Source of the DNA: an uncultured Mycoplasmatota bacterium
Lineage (GTDB): Bacteria; Bacillota_I; Bacilli_A; RF39; UBA660
Direction: 5' to 3'
Assembly (NCBI GenBank): GCA_947384645.1
Contig: CANDHX010000014.1
Span: 1-14,036 of the forward strand
DNA length: 14,036 nucleotides
In this document: piece after piece, positions 6,567 through 14,036 of the stretch
Position numbering within the stretch: position 1 is the stretch's first letter
Layout of the letters: every line of letters starts with the position of its first letter
The notes under the pieces: generated by a model
The model's input: only the letters and a program-made list of their open reading frames with translations
Told to the model about the DNA's origin: nothing
The model's database searches: none
Program-made: the position numbers and the translations under genes

Positions 6567-6971
6567 TCACTCGAGTATTTCCCAACCTTCTCCACACGTC
6601 TTAGAGAATGTATCCTTCTCATTTGCTATGCGGATGGGAATTTCCAGTAATATATTCTCCCATATTATCGGCAAAATATCAAGTGAATTTGTACTATTTT
6701 TGTATTTCTCTACAAAATTATTTTCAAATTCGTCATATTTTATATCGATATCGTATAAAACATCCGAACCGTTTACGGAACTTTTTAAGATTAAAGTTCC
6801 AGTGATATTTAGATTTACTTCGTATTCTGAGGTACCGTTATCTTTAATGAACCCTCGAACTCTCATGTTTTTATAGTCTTTTATGTCATCGTTTTGACAA
6901 CAGCTAAAATCCGGAGTACCATCGAATTCGACTAGACCTTTTGTATTTAAAGTTATAAGATTTATATTCAT
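6567..6971 (-). CDS. YceD/DUF177 family protein
   Basis: 134 residues. The position directly before rpmF and the ending (DILPIIWENILLEIPIRI..., then C-x-E-G-W-E-I-L-E) match the YceD/DUF177 family, implicated in 23S rRNA metabolism and, in plants and E. coli, in 23S accumulation. The first Cys of the family's usual C-x-R-C-L segment after the central strand is missing: here GTLILKSSVN. The gene starts 12 bases after the thrS stop with AAAGGA upstream, so it is co-transcribed with thrS under the T-box. It ends in TGA; reading TGA as Trp would run it through the rpmF ribosome binding site, which supports code 11. Confidence 0.8.
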   Translation of the reverse strand: MNINLITLNTKGLVEFDGTPDFSCCQNDDIKDYKNMRVRGFIKDNGTSEYEVNLNITGTLILKSSVNGSDVLYDIDIKYDEFENNFVEKYKNSTNSLDILPIIWENILLEIPIRIANEKDTFSKTCGEGWEILE

Positions 6972-6983
6972 ATGCGGTGTCCT

Positions 6984-8726
6984 TTAGTCTTTTTTATTCA
7001 ACAATTCGACGAGTTCTTCAAAAGAGACATTATAGGTATCCTTTGAACCTATGCGTCTATACGAAATATTTTTATTTTCGATTTCTTTATCGCCAATTAT
7101 TATAGTAATGGGTATCTTTTTGATTTGACTTTCACGCATTTTATACGACAACTTTTCATTTCTATCGTCCAATTCTACTCTGAAATTATTGTCTTTTAGT
7201 TTTTTCTCTAATTCTTGTGAGTAATTCAAATGAAATTCGTTATTTACTGGTATGATGTTTACTTGCGTAGGGGCTAACCAAATAGGCAAAATTCCTTTCG
7301 TTTCTTCTAAGAGGAATGCGATGAACCTATCAAGAGAGCCAAGAATTGCTCTATGGATTACTACGGGTCTTTCTTTTTGCCCCTGTTCATTTATATATTC
7401 TAGTTCGAACCTTTCGGGGAGTTGATAATCTAGTTGAATTGTCGACAAGGTTACGTCGTGTCCTATCGCACTTTTTACTTGGACATCTATTTTAGGCCCA
7501 TAGAATGCTGCTTCTCCTTCTTCTTCATAGAATTCTGCTCCACTTTCTTTGAGAATTTTTCTTAAGGCACTTTCGCTTTTTTCCCAAAGTTCGTCGTTTC
7601 CAAAGTATTTATCTGTATTTTCTTTATCCCTTAAAGAAAGTCTAAACTTATAATTTTTAAATCCAAAATCTCTATATACGTCTAGTGTTAAATCGATTAC
7701 TCCTTTTATTTCTTCCTCTATCTGATTAGGAGTACAGAAGATATGTGAGTCGTTTTGAGTAAATGCTCTTGTTCTTTCTATTCCACAGCATGCCCCCGAT
7801 GCTTCATATCTAAAATCATTGGCAATTTCTGCAAGTCTGATCGGTAGGTCTTTATAGGAATGTAGGAAATTTTTGTATATCATCATGTGATGAGGACAGT
7901 TCATAGGTCTTAAAACGTAAGCTTCGTTGTCGAGTTCCATTTTAGGGAACATATCGTCTTTGTAGTGGTCCCAATGTCCGCTCGTTTTATAGAGGTCTAC
8001 GTTTCCTAAGGATGGAGTCATGACGTGTTTGTAACCCAGTTTTAATTCTTTATCTGTAATATATTCGACGAGGGTATGTCTCAATATAAAACCGTTTGGA
8101 AGCCACATAGGTAAGCCTTTTCCAACTAAGTCAGCAAACATAAAAATTCCTAAATCTTTTCCGAGTTTTCTATGGTCACGCTCTTTGGCTTCTTCTAATT
8201 CAGCTAAATGGGCGTCTAATTCTTCTTTGGTTTTAAAGCATATTCCATATATTCTTTGGAGCATTTTGTTTTTGGCGTCACCCTTCCAGTAGGCACCGCT
8301 AAACTTAGTCAGTTTAAAGTTTTTAAGCTCTTTAGTCGATTCTACGTGTGGACCACGGCAGAGGTCTGTGAAGTCTCCTTGGGTATAGCAACTTATAACG
8401 GTCTCGTTTTCGTCCATTCTCTTAATAAGATCGAGTTTATATTTATCATCTTTAAATCTATTCAAGGCTTCTTCCTTAGTGATTTCTTCTCTTTTGATGT
8501 ATTTGCCGTCTTTTGCTAGTTTTCTCATTTCTGTTTCTATTTTGGGAATATCTTCTTCCGTAATCACTTTATCGCCTAAATCGATGTCGTAGTAAAATCC
8601 TTCTTCGACAACTGGTCCAACCCAAAATTTTGCTTCGGGGTATAGATGTTTTACTGCTTGAGCTAACAAATGGGCACAACTATGGTTGAGCGTATTCAAT
8701 TCTTTTTCTTCTTTAAAATTTCTCAT
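6984..8726 (-). CDS. thrS: Threonyl-tRNA synthetase without TGS domain
   Basis: 580 residues; about 60 shorter than E. coli ThrRS because the N-terminal TGS domain is absent. The editing domain begins at once: H15-S-C-A-H19 and C123...H127 (DLCRGPHV), the site that removes Ser from tRNA-Thr. The class II core (about 195-480) has the zinc ligands C277 (MNCPHH), H328 (NDSHIFC) and H458 (VVIHRA), motif 2 R306-Y-E308 and motif 3 GSLDRFIAFLLEE. The anticodon-binding domain is 485-580. The ATG has AAGGAGAAG upstream, and no in-frame TGS coding is seen in the leader before it. Charges tRNA-Thr in the cytoplasm; controlled by the T-box leader upstream. Confidence 0.97.
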   Translation of the reverse strand: MRNFKEEKELNTLNHSCAHLLAQAVKHLYPEAKFWVGPVVEEGFYYDIDLGDKVITEEDIPKIETEMRKLAKDGKYIKREEITKEEALNRFKDDKYKLDLIKRMDENETVISCYTQGDFTDLCRGPHVESTKELKNFKLTKFSGAYWKGDAKNKMLQRIYGICFKTKEELDAHLAELEEAKERDHRKLGKDLGIFMFADLVGKGLPMWLPNGFILRHTLVEYITDKELKLGYKHVMTPSLGNVDLYKTSGHWDHYKDDMFPKMELDNEAYVLRPMNCPHHMMIYKNFLHSYKDLPIRLAEIANDFRYEASGACCGIERTRAFTQNDSHIFCTPNQIEEEIKGVIDLTLDVYRDFGFKNYKFRLSLRDKENTDKYFGNDELWEKSESALRKILKESGAEFYEEEGEAAFYGPKIDVQVKSAIGHDVTLSTIQLDYQLPERFELEYINEQGQKERPVVIHRAILGSLDRFIAFLLEETKGILPIWLAPTQVNIIPVNNEFHLNYSQELEKKLKDNNFRVELDDRNEKLSYKMRESQIKKIPITIIIGDKEIENKNISYRRIGSKDTYNVSFEELVELLNKKD

Positions 8727-8965
8727 TTTTATCTTCTCCTTTTTGAAATTAAAAAGGACGGTTTAAGGAGTGTTTTTTTATAAACACGGTACCATCCTAT
8801 TATAACTTTCTAACTTTATAACGTCAGTTAACCGGGAGCTCTTTCGAGTCCATCTCCGAAAGTAGTAACTAAATCCTCGAAGTCTTGCCTTCCACCTATA
8901 GCAAAATCTCTAACGTTTCTTCACTTTAGATTTAATCTCGTCTTTCATCAACAAATTTCTAAATA
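8727..8965 (-). promoter_or_regulatory. T-box riboswitch leader of thrS
   Basis: The leader carries the T-box sequence AGGATGGTACCGTG (8798-8785), whose UGGU pairs with the 3' end of uncharged tRNA. Upstream, the apical motif GGTGGAAG of Stem I lies near 8900. Candidate Thr specifier codons ACT lie in TTACTACTTT at about 8876-8885; I could not draw Stem I fully, so the exact specifier is unresolved. Downstream is a terminator that competes with the antiterminator. Uncharged tRNA-Thr should favour read-through into thrS and, by co-transcription, yceD and rpmF. Confidence 0.88.
8751..8797 (-). terminator. Regulated terminator of the thrS T-box
   Basis: GGATGGT (8797-8791) pairs with ACCGTCC (8762-8756, one G-U) and is followed by TTTTT. 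An inner hairpin GTGTTT/AAACAC lies between the arms. The left arm takes up part of the T-box sequence, so this hairpin and the antiterminator are mutually exclusive. Confidence 0.85.
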
Positions 8966-8966
8966 A

Positions 8967-8995
8967 ATATTAGCACAACTCTATCTATTTCGCAA
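8967..8995 (-). promoter_or_regulatory. Promoter of the thrS T-box transcript
   Basis: Minus-strand TTGCGA (8990-8995), 17-base spacer and TAATAT (8967-8972) with an extended TG one base upstream. The -35 and most of the spacer lie within the last codons of the preceding RNB-like gene. Confidence 0.7.
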
Positions 8996-10747
8996 GTGAC
9001 ATTTATTATTTCTCGTCAAAAATAGGGTTTTATTGCAGGCATTTGCTATCAAACTCATCCCCGTTAACTCTTCTATAGGAGTCCTAGTGTCACCATATTT
9101 TAGGGCTTCTTTTATATTTCTTAAATTTTGTATTGCTATAAAGCTTATTTCGGGGTGGCTTATAGGAGGAGTCGATGTGAAATAGGTGTGTTTTATGAGT
9201 GGTCCGCATGAATATATAGTAACATTTTCTTTTCTTTCTTTTGGGATTGCCATAATGGAAGCTGCTTTTTGCTTGTTCCAACTTTCTTGGGTAATTTTTT
9301 GAATTCTTGAAAGACTTTGAACGAAGAATTCCCCGTTTTGAGGCAATAAATTTCTATATATTAAAGGCGGAGTCGTTTTAAGTGAGAAGACAAATATATA
9401 TTCTAAAATATTGATGAGGTATTCAGTCAATAAATAAAAGTTATTTTCTTTATGAGGCTTATAAAAATTTTTAAAAGCTTTAATCAATCTATATAAATCT
9501 GTAATCTCGTTTTCACTATTAGCTTTAATACGACTTTCTATTTGTCTTCTACTATAGTATCTGTTTACACTAATCGTGCTTTCGATGCATTCTATTTGTT
9601 TTATTACACCTATACTTGAAATCGACATTTTGAATGTTAATGCAGGTCTTTTTACTGCTTCTATTAAAGAAACATTGTGTTCTAGAAATTCTTCATCAAA
9701 AAGGGGTATGAAATCGTTTTGACTATGAACAGATTCGATTAAAGTCATGGCCCTTTTTTTACCTTCATAAGAAATAGAGGTTATATCGATATCTGGTATG
9801 TGGATATATAGGTCATATCCGAATTCGTTTTCTTCTAATGAATATATGTAGTAAGGGTCGATTCCAAATTTGAAACTTTCAGATATGATATCCTTTCTTA
9901 TGCCGAACGTGTAAAGATTTGTTAAATCGACTCTATATTGGAGAGTATCTATAACTTCTTTCGGTTTAGGAGGTTCTTTTTTTATTTCAGAAAAGCCGTT
10001 ATTTATAGAAAGCGGTTTGTCTTCTTCTTTTAAGTAATGGACTAAAAGGTGTTTTAAAGTTTTGAATTCATGTCCATTTTGTTCATATTTATGGATAAGC
10101 TTCCAAATTTTATTCTTTTCATCGGCTGTAAATTCTAAATTCGGCACTTCAAAAATTATAGGAATTAAACTCAAGTAGTAATTATCCTTTGTAATTAAGT
10201 ATTCCCTTATTATTCGATAGGACAAGTGAAGATAATTTGTGTCATATGTATTAGAGAATTGAGGGTACTTTCTAAATAAATCCCGTAAAAATACCACATC
10301 TTTTGTTTTTTTTATGATGTGCCACAAATAATCGAATGTTTTTTGGTCGATAGGCGTATAAACTGGTGTTGCTTCGGTCTTTACAAGAGAGTTATATTTT
10401 TTAATCGAAGTTCTCGCTTTTTTAATGATTTCAATCGCATTTTTATCGAGACTTTGAGGTTTTTCTTTGAGGATTTTGAATAGTTCTTTGTATAGATATT
10501 TCATGTCTACTTCAAATAAAACCGAGTAAGAGTTTCCGAATTGTATAAGGGTTTCTTCGACGAAATTTAGAAGAGCAAGAAATATCTCCAAGTTTTCTTT
10601 TTTATTGAGGATGAATTTTAAACACAAAAAAAGATCGGCAATCGTTTCGAATTCTCTAGTGCCCAGTTCTTTTTTTAGATTGGAAAATGTGAGCTTGCCC
10701 ATTAAATTTAGTCTTTTTATAGTAGTTATGATATGTTCTTCGTTCAT
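8981..10747 (-). CDS. Divergent RNase II/R-type RNB-domain protein, probably catalytically inactive
   Basis: 588 residues. Residues 1-265 are mostly helical and I do not recognise them. Residues about 271-550 follow the RNB fold of RNase II/R: YRVDLTNLYTFGI (like RRDLRHLPLVTID), YDLYIHIPDIDI (like LWVAIADVSYYV), FIPLFDEEFLEHNVSLIEAVKRPALTF (like IPMLPEVLSNGLCSLNPQVDRLCM), SVNRYYSRRQIESRI, PPLIYRNLLP and CGPLIKHTYFTS-TPPISHPEI (like GHFGLALQSYAHFTSPIRRYPDL). The catalytic Asp cluster D-x-D-D-A is replaced by DIISES (286-291) and PIRRYPD by PPISHPE, so metal-dependent cleavage is unlikely. No S1 or cold-shock domain is seen. It may bind RNA without cutting. Its ATG has a weak GAAGA. It lies 62 bases after mutS with its own promoter. 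Confidence 0.65.
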   Translation of the reverse strand: MNEEHIITTIKRLNLMGKLTFSNLKKELGTREFETIADLFLCLKFILNKKENLEIFLALLNFVEETLIQFGNSYSVLFEVDMKYLYKELFKILKEKPQSLDKNAIEIIKKARTSIKKYNSLVKTEATPVYTPIDQKTFDYLWHIIKKTKDVVFLRDLFRKYPQFSNTYDTNYLHLSYRIIREYLITKDNYYLSLIPIIFEVPNLEFTADEKNKIWKLIHKYEQNGHEFKTLKHLLVHYLKEEDKPLSINNGFSEIKKEPPKPKEVIDTLQYRVDLTNLYTFGIRKDIISESFKFGIDPYYIYSLEENEFGYDLYIHIPDIDITSISYEGKKRAMTLIESVHSQNDFIPLFDEEFLEHNVSLIEAVKRPALTFKMSISSIGVIKQIECIESTISVNRYYSRRQIESRIKANSENEITDLYRLIKAFKNFYKPHKENNFYLLTEYLINILEYIFVFSLKTTPPLIYRNLLPQNGEFFVQSLSRIQKITQESWNKQKAASIMAIPKERKENVTIYSCGPLIKHTYFTSTPPISHPEISFIAIQNLRNIKEALKYGDTRTPIEELTGMSLIANACNKTLFLTRNNKCHLRNR

Positions 10748-10779
10748 TTTATGGTCTTCTTTCTTTTGCGGGAGTTATT

Positions 10780-10807
10780 AGTATACTCCGTTTTTTTAAT
10801 ATGTAAA
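10780..10807 (-). promoter_or_regulatory. Promoter of the RNB-like gene
   Basis: Minus-strand TTTACA (10802-10807), 16-base spacer, TATACT (10780-10785), 32 bases before the ATG. GGAGT and ACTCC (10771-10775, 10785-10789) form an inverted repeat over the -10; it could be an operator, or on the plus strand a hairpin before seven T residues. Confidence 0.6.
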
Positions 10808-10809
10808 GT

Positions 10810-13353
10810 CTATTTTTCAGCTACTTTTTCTTTTAACAGATATAACGTATCGAGAGCTTCTTTTGGAGTTGTGTTATTTATGTCGATTTTTCCAAGTATA
10901 GCTTTAAGTTCGCTTTCCTTACTATCAGTAACTGGTTCAAAGTCGAATGATATCTGGTCAATGGTTGTGTGGCTCGATTTATCATCATTTTTCTCATACA
11001 TCGATAAAATCTCTTTTGCTCTTTCGATTAGTTCAGGTGGCATTCCCGCTAATCTTGCAACGTGAATTCCATAGCTTTTATCGATAGGTCCTTCTTCTAT
11101 TTTATGTAAGAAATATACTTGGTTGTTTTCTTCTTTAGCACTTACGTGGATATTTTTTATCGATGAAATATTTATAGCTAAATCAGTTAGTTCATGATAA
11201 TGGGTGGAAAATAGGGTTTTACAGTGGATGCTTTTATTTATATATTCCAGTATTGAACGTGCCAAACTCATGCCGTCATAAGTAGCTGTTCCCCTTCCAA
11301 GTTCGTCAAAGAGTATTAATGAATTAGGGGTTGCGTTTTGGATAGCATTATTCGCCTCTTTCATCTCTACCATGAAGGTACTTTCTCCACTTACTAGATC
11401 ATCAGAGGCTCCTATTCTTGTAAATATTTTGTCAAAAACAGGTAAAGTAACGCTAACAGCTGGGACAAATGAACCCATTTGAGCAAGAATTACTATAATG
11501 GCAAATTCCCTCATATATGTGCTTTTTCCACTCATGTTTGGACCTGTTATCAAAAGTGTATTCGTAAACTCGTCCATAATGATGCTATTTGGAACATATT
11601 CATTTGTGTTAACTCGTTCGACAACAGGGTGTCTACCATTCACAATATTTACATTTCTCTCTTTACAGATTGTAGGACGCACTAATTTTAGTTCTTCGCT
11701 CGCTACTGAAAGACTCGTCAAAGCGTCAATTTCAGCTATCGTTTGAGCAAGAGAAGTTAAATCGTGAATACGACTCTTTACTTTAGACCTAATCTCTTGG
11801 AATAAGGTATATTCTAATTCGATTATTTTTTCTTCAGCTCCCAATATGAGACTTTCTTTTTCTTTTAATTCGGGACTTATATAGCGTTCGGCGTTTACTA
11901 GGGTTTGTTTCCTAATCCAACCGTATTCTTCCTTTATTTTATCTTTGTTGGAATTAGTTACTTCTATATAGTATCCAAATATTTTGTTATATCCGACTTT
12001 TAGATTATTAATACCTGTCATCTCTTTGGCACTTTGTTCAATTGAGCTTATGAAGTTTTTGCCACCGCTTCTAACGCTTTTTAATTCATCGAGTTCAGCA
12101 TTGTAACCGTCTTTTATTAAAAAGCCCTCTTTTAGAGTAATAGGAGCATCTTCATTAATCGATGAGGAGAGTAAATCGTGTAGCTCTTTAAATTCGTCTA
12201 TGCAGTATTCGAAATTTAGCTCTTTTATACAAGAGTGTATTGTGGGAAGTACTTTTAGTGAATTGTTTAGTTGTAATAGGTCTCGGGCGTTTGCATTTCC
12301 ACAGGCAATTTTTCCACAAAGTCTTTCTATATCATATACTTCGTATAAGGCTTCTTGTAGCGTGCTTCTCGTGATAAAATTTTTATTTAAGCTGTCAATT
12401 TTGTCGTATCTAGATTCGATTTTTTCTTTATTCCTCAAAGGTTTTAACATCCAAGATTTGAGTTTTCTCGAACCCATGGCAGTTTTGCATTTATCGATTA
12501 GCCATATTAGAGAGTTTTGTCTTTCTTTTAAGCGGAGCGTTTCGAAGAGCTCTAAATTCCTAATAGTATGTATATCCATGCTTAAAGTCTCTTCATCGTT
12601 TAATATATTGACTTTATTGAAATGACTTATATCTTTTAATTCTTTTACGCTCAAATAATAAAGGATATGCCTTACTCCTCTTTGAGTTTTAAGGTCGAGT
12701 TCTTTTATATAAGAGACATCTTTTTCGTAGACTTCATCGAGTTTCGAAGTATCTATATTGTAGATATTTTTAAGTTTGTTTTCAATTTCAGAATTTACGT
12801 CACTATTCAATATTATTTCTTTGAAGTTATTATTTAAAACTATGTCGATGAGTTTGCGTTCATCTTTATCTATGGTAATGGAATTCATCTCTCCTGTCGA
12901 GATGTCTGCGAATGTGATAACATAAGAAGACGGAAACTCTAGGATGCTTCCTAGGTAGTTGAAATCTTTGTTATCGAGAAAATCTAAATCGGTCATCGTA
13001 CCTTTACTGATGACTTCGGTCACTTCTCTTTTTACCATTCCTTTGGTGGTTTTGGGGTCTTCCATTTGTTCACATATAGCTACTTTAAAACCCTTTGAAA
13101 TCGCATCTTGGATGTATGTCTTAATCGAATGATGAGGTGCACCACACATAGGTATCCTCTCTTCTAATCCAGCATTTTTGCCAGTTAAGGTCAATCCAAG
13201 TTCACGGCTAGCAGTTATCGCATCGTCAAAAAATAGTTCGTAAAAATCTCCTAATCGATAGAAAAGAAGTATTCCTTCATAGTTCTTTTTTATTTCGTAA
13301 TATTGCTTCATCATGGGACTTAAGTTTTCATAGTTTACTTCGCTCAATTTCAT
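10810..13353 (-). CDS. mutS: DNA mismatch repair protein MutS
   Basis: 847 residues, typical for MutS1. The mismatch-binding Phe-x-Glu is F37-Y-E39 within RLGDFYELFF in domain I. The connector, core and clamp follow. The ATPase has Walker A GPNMSGKST (about 604-612), Walker B LILFDELGRGT (about 680-690) and the STHYHEL motif, then the helix-turn-helix DKSYGIHVARLAGMP involved in dimer contacts. It recognises mismatches and small loops and recruits MutL. The ATG has AAGAAGG upstream. mutL is not the next gene; the next one is the RNB-like protein, separated by a promoter. It is divergent from the lipoprotein gene. Confidence 0.98.
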   Translation of the reverse strand: MKLSEVNYENLSPMMKQYYEIKKNYEGILLFYRLGDFYELFFDDAITASRELGLTLTGKNAGLEERIPMCGAPHHSIKTYIQDAISKGFKVAICEQMEDPKTTKGMVKREVTEVISKGTMTDLDFLDNKDFNYLGSILEFPSSYVITFADISTGEMNSITIDKDERKLIDIVLNNNFKEIILNSDVNSEIENKLKNIYNIDTSKLDEVYEKDVSYIKELDLKTQRGVRHILYYLSVKELKDISHFNKVNILNDEETLSMDIHTIRNLELFETLRLKERQNSLIWLIDKCKTAMGSRKLKSWMLKPLRNKEKIESRYDKIDSLNKNFITRSTLQEALYEVYDIERLCGKIACGNANARDLLQLNNSLKVLPTIHSCIKELNFEYCIDEFKELHDLLSSSINEDAPITLKEGFLIKDGYNAELDELKSVRSGGKNFISSIEQSAKEMTGINNLKVGYNKIFGYYIEVTNSNKDKIKEEYGWIRKQTLVNAERYISPELKEKESLILGAEEKIIELEYTLFQEIRSKVKSRIHDLTSLAQTIAEIDALTSLSVASEELKLVRPTICKERNVNIVNGRHPVVERVNTNEYVPNSIIMDEFTNTLLITGPNMSGKSTYMREFAIIVILAQMGSFVPAVSVTLPVFDKIFTRIGASDDLVSGESTFMVEMKEANNAIQNATPNSLILFDELGRGTATYDGMSLARSILEYINKSIHCKTLFSTHYHELTDLAINISSIKNIHVSAKEENNQVYFLHKIEEGPIDKSYGIHVARLAGMPPELIERAKEILSMYEKNDDKSSHTTIDQISFDFEPVTDSKESELKAILGKIDINNTTPKEALDTLYLLKEKVAEK

Positions 13354-13376
13354 AAGATACCTTCTTTGTAAATAGT

Positions 13377-13382
13377 ATTATA
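13377..13382 (-). promoter_or_regulatory. Candidate -10 of mutS
   Basis: Minus-strand TATAAT 24 bases before the ATG. The best -35-like TTGACT (13390-13395) is only 7 bases upstream, too close; at 17 bases there is only TTTTCC. The assignment rests on the -10 alone. Confidence 0.35.
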
Positions 13383-13424
13383 TAATAAAAGTCAATTTTG
13401 GAAAAGATAAATTTCTAATTTATA

Positions 13425-13452
13425 TTGACGTTTTGAATAAAAACTTTGTTAT
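13425..13452 (+). promoter_or_regulatory. Candidate promoter of the lipoprotein gene
   Basis: TTGACG (13425-13430) is a good -35. The -10 is ambiguous: TGTTAT with a 16-base spacer or TATTAA with 19. Confidence 0.4.
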
Positions 13453-13483
13453 TAATCCATAATAATAGCGAAGGTGAACCTTA

Positions 13484-14032
13484 GTGAAGAGAAATTTTAA
13501 ACTATTTTTTATACTTTTTAGTTTAGTTTTACTTACTGGATGTTTTAATAATATGTCTCCGAGTGAGAAAGTCGAAGAAATGTTCAGTAGATATGTAAGA
13601 AACGATAAAAATATTTTGACTGAGCTAGATACATATATGGAAAAACAGGATTTATCGAATAGTCAAAAAGAAAAATATAAGAAAATAATCAAGGATGAGT
13701 ATGCTTCTATTAAATATAAAATTAAGGATGAACATATAGATGGCGATAGTGCCAGAGTTGAAGCCAATATCGAAGTTAAAGATTTATATAAAGGAAGTAA
13801 GTTAGCTAGCGATAATTTGATAGAACATACGATGGATTTTTATACGAACGATATATACGATGAGGATAAGTTTATAGATTATAAATTGGAGACTATGGAA
13901 AAAAATAAAGATACTATTACTTATACTGTATATATAAATTTGTCGAGAAAAGATGGGATTTGGACGATTGAAAACTTGGATAATGAGACTTTAGAAAAAA
14001 TTCATGGTATATACAATTATGAAAGTGATTAA
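13484..14032 (+). CDS. Putative lipoprotein of unknown function
   Basis: 182 residues starting at GTG, chosen because AAGGTGA lies 6 bases upstream and the reading begins directly with a lipoprotein signal peptide: MKRNFK, a hydrophobic stretch, then LLTGC with the lipid-modified Cys at residue 20. The mature part is charged, helical at about 28-70, then shows alternating strands (ARVEANIEV, TITYTVYINLSRKDGIWTIENL), a layout like small NTF2/cystatin-type lipoprotein domains, but I cannot name a family. It should be anchored to the outer face of the cytoplasmic membrane. The ribosome binding site lies in AAGGTGAACCTT, a short inverted repeat that might partly mask it. An ATG at 14034-14036, just after the stop, may begin another gene beyond the window. 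Confidence 0.85.
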   Translation: MKRNFKLFFILFSLVLLTGCFNNMSPSEKVEEMFSRYVRNDKNILTELDTYMEKQDLSNSQKEKYKKIIKDEYASIKYKIKDEHIDGDSARVEANIEVKDLYKGSKLASDNLIEHTMDFYTNDIYDEDKFIDYKLETMEKNKDTITYTVYINLSRKDGIWTIENLDNETLEKIHGIYNYESD

Positions 14033-14036
14033 AATG

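Noticed and set aside
12200..12625. A 141-codon plus-strand frame within mutS
   Set aside because: Antisense shadow of a well-conserved MutS region; no family-like motifs.

Overview
The window is A+T-rich (roughly 30% G+C by eye) and looks like a low-G+C Bacillota genome, probably a Bacilli or Mollicutes-related lineage. Supporting signs are a T-box in front of thrS, the yceD-rpmF pair, AGGAGG ribosome binding sites, sigma-A-type promoters and a Cys4 L32. Standard code 11 is indicated: Trp is TGG throughout, and the YceD gene ends in TGA just before the rpmF ribosome binding site. MutS is present, which argues against a classical mycoplasma. A species cannot be named from this sequence.

Almost everything reads on the minus strand, so transcription runs from high to low coordinates. 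From the right these are: mutS (13353-10810); a divergent, probably inactive RNase II/R-type (RNB) protein with its own promoter (10747-8981); a T-box leader (about 8965-8727) controlling thrS (8726-6984); the YceD/DUF177 protein (6971-6567) and rpmF (6544-6347), ending at a terminator; a rhomboid protease with its own promoter and terminator (6265-5105); a TspO/MBR membrane protein with its own promoter (4992-4534); a structured 5' leader followed by rpsB and tsf (4335-2522); and a membrane-anchored thioredoxin-fold protein overlapping the end of tsf (2532-1969). The only plus-strand gene is a lipoprotein (13484-14032), divergent from mutS.

The left 1.9 kb (1927 to beyond position 1) is one decayed gene. 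Joined across three single-base frameshifts and two nonsense codons, it encodes seven treble-clef-like zinc ribbons (W-x-C-x-x-G-H-x-W followed by C-P-x-C) with a Vsr/PD-(D/E)XK-like nuclease domain between ribbons 3 and 4. Neighbouring genes are intact, so this looks like real decay of an accessory DNA-binding nuclease gene and not general sequencing error.

The core of the window is translation: S2, EF-Ts, L32 and ThrRS, with two RNA-level control regions (the T-box and the rpsB leader). The most unusual points are the Rho_N-like tail on S2, the catalytically degenerate RNB protein, the Cys-less thioredoxin-fold protein tied to tsf, the folded rpsB leader, and the seven-ribbon nuclease pseudogene. 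No CRISPR array, tRNA, rRNA or insertion sequence was recognised. No gene-free stretch exceeds 300 bases; the longest is the T-box leader.
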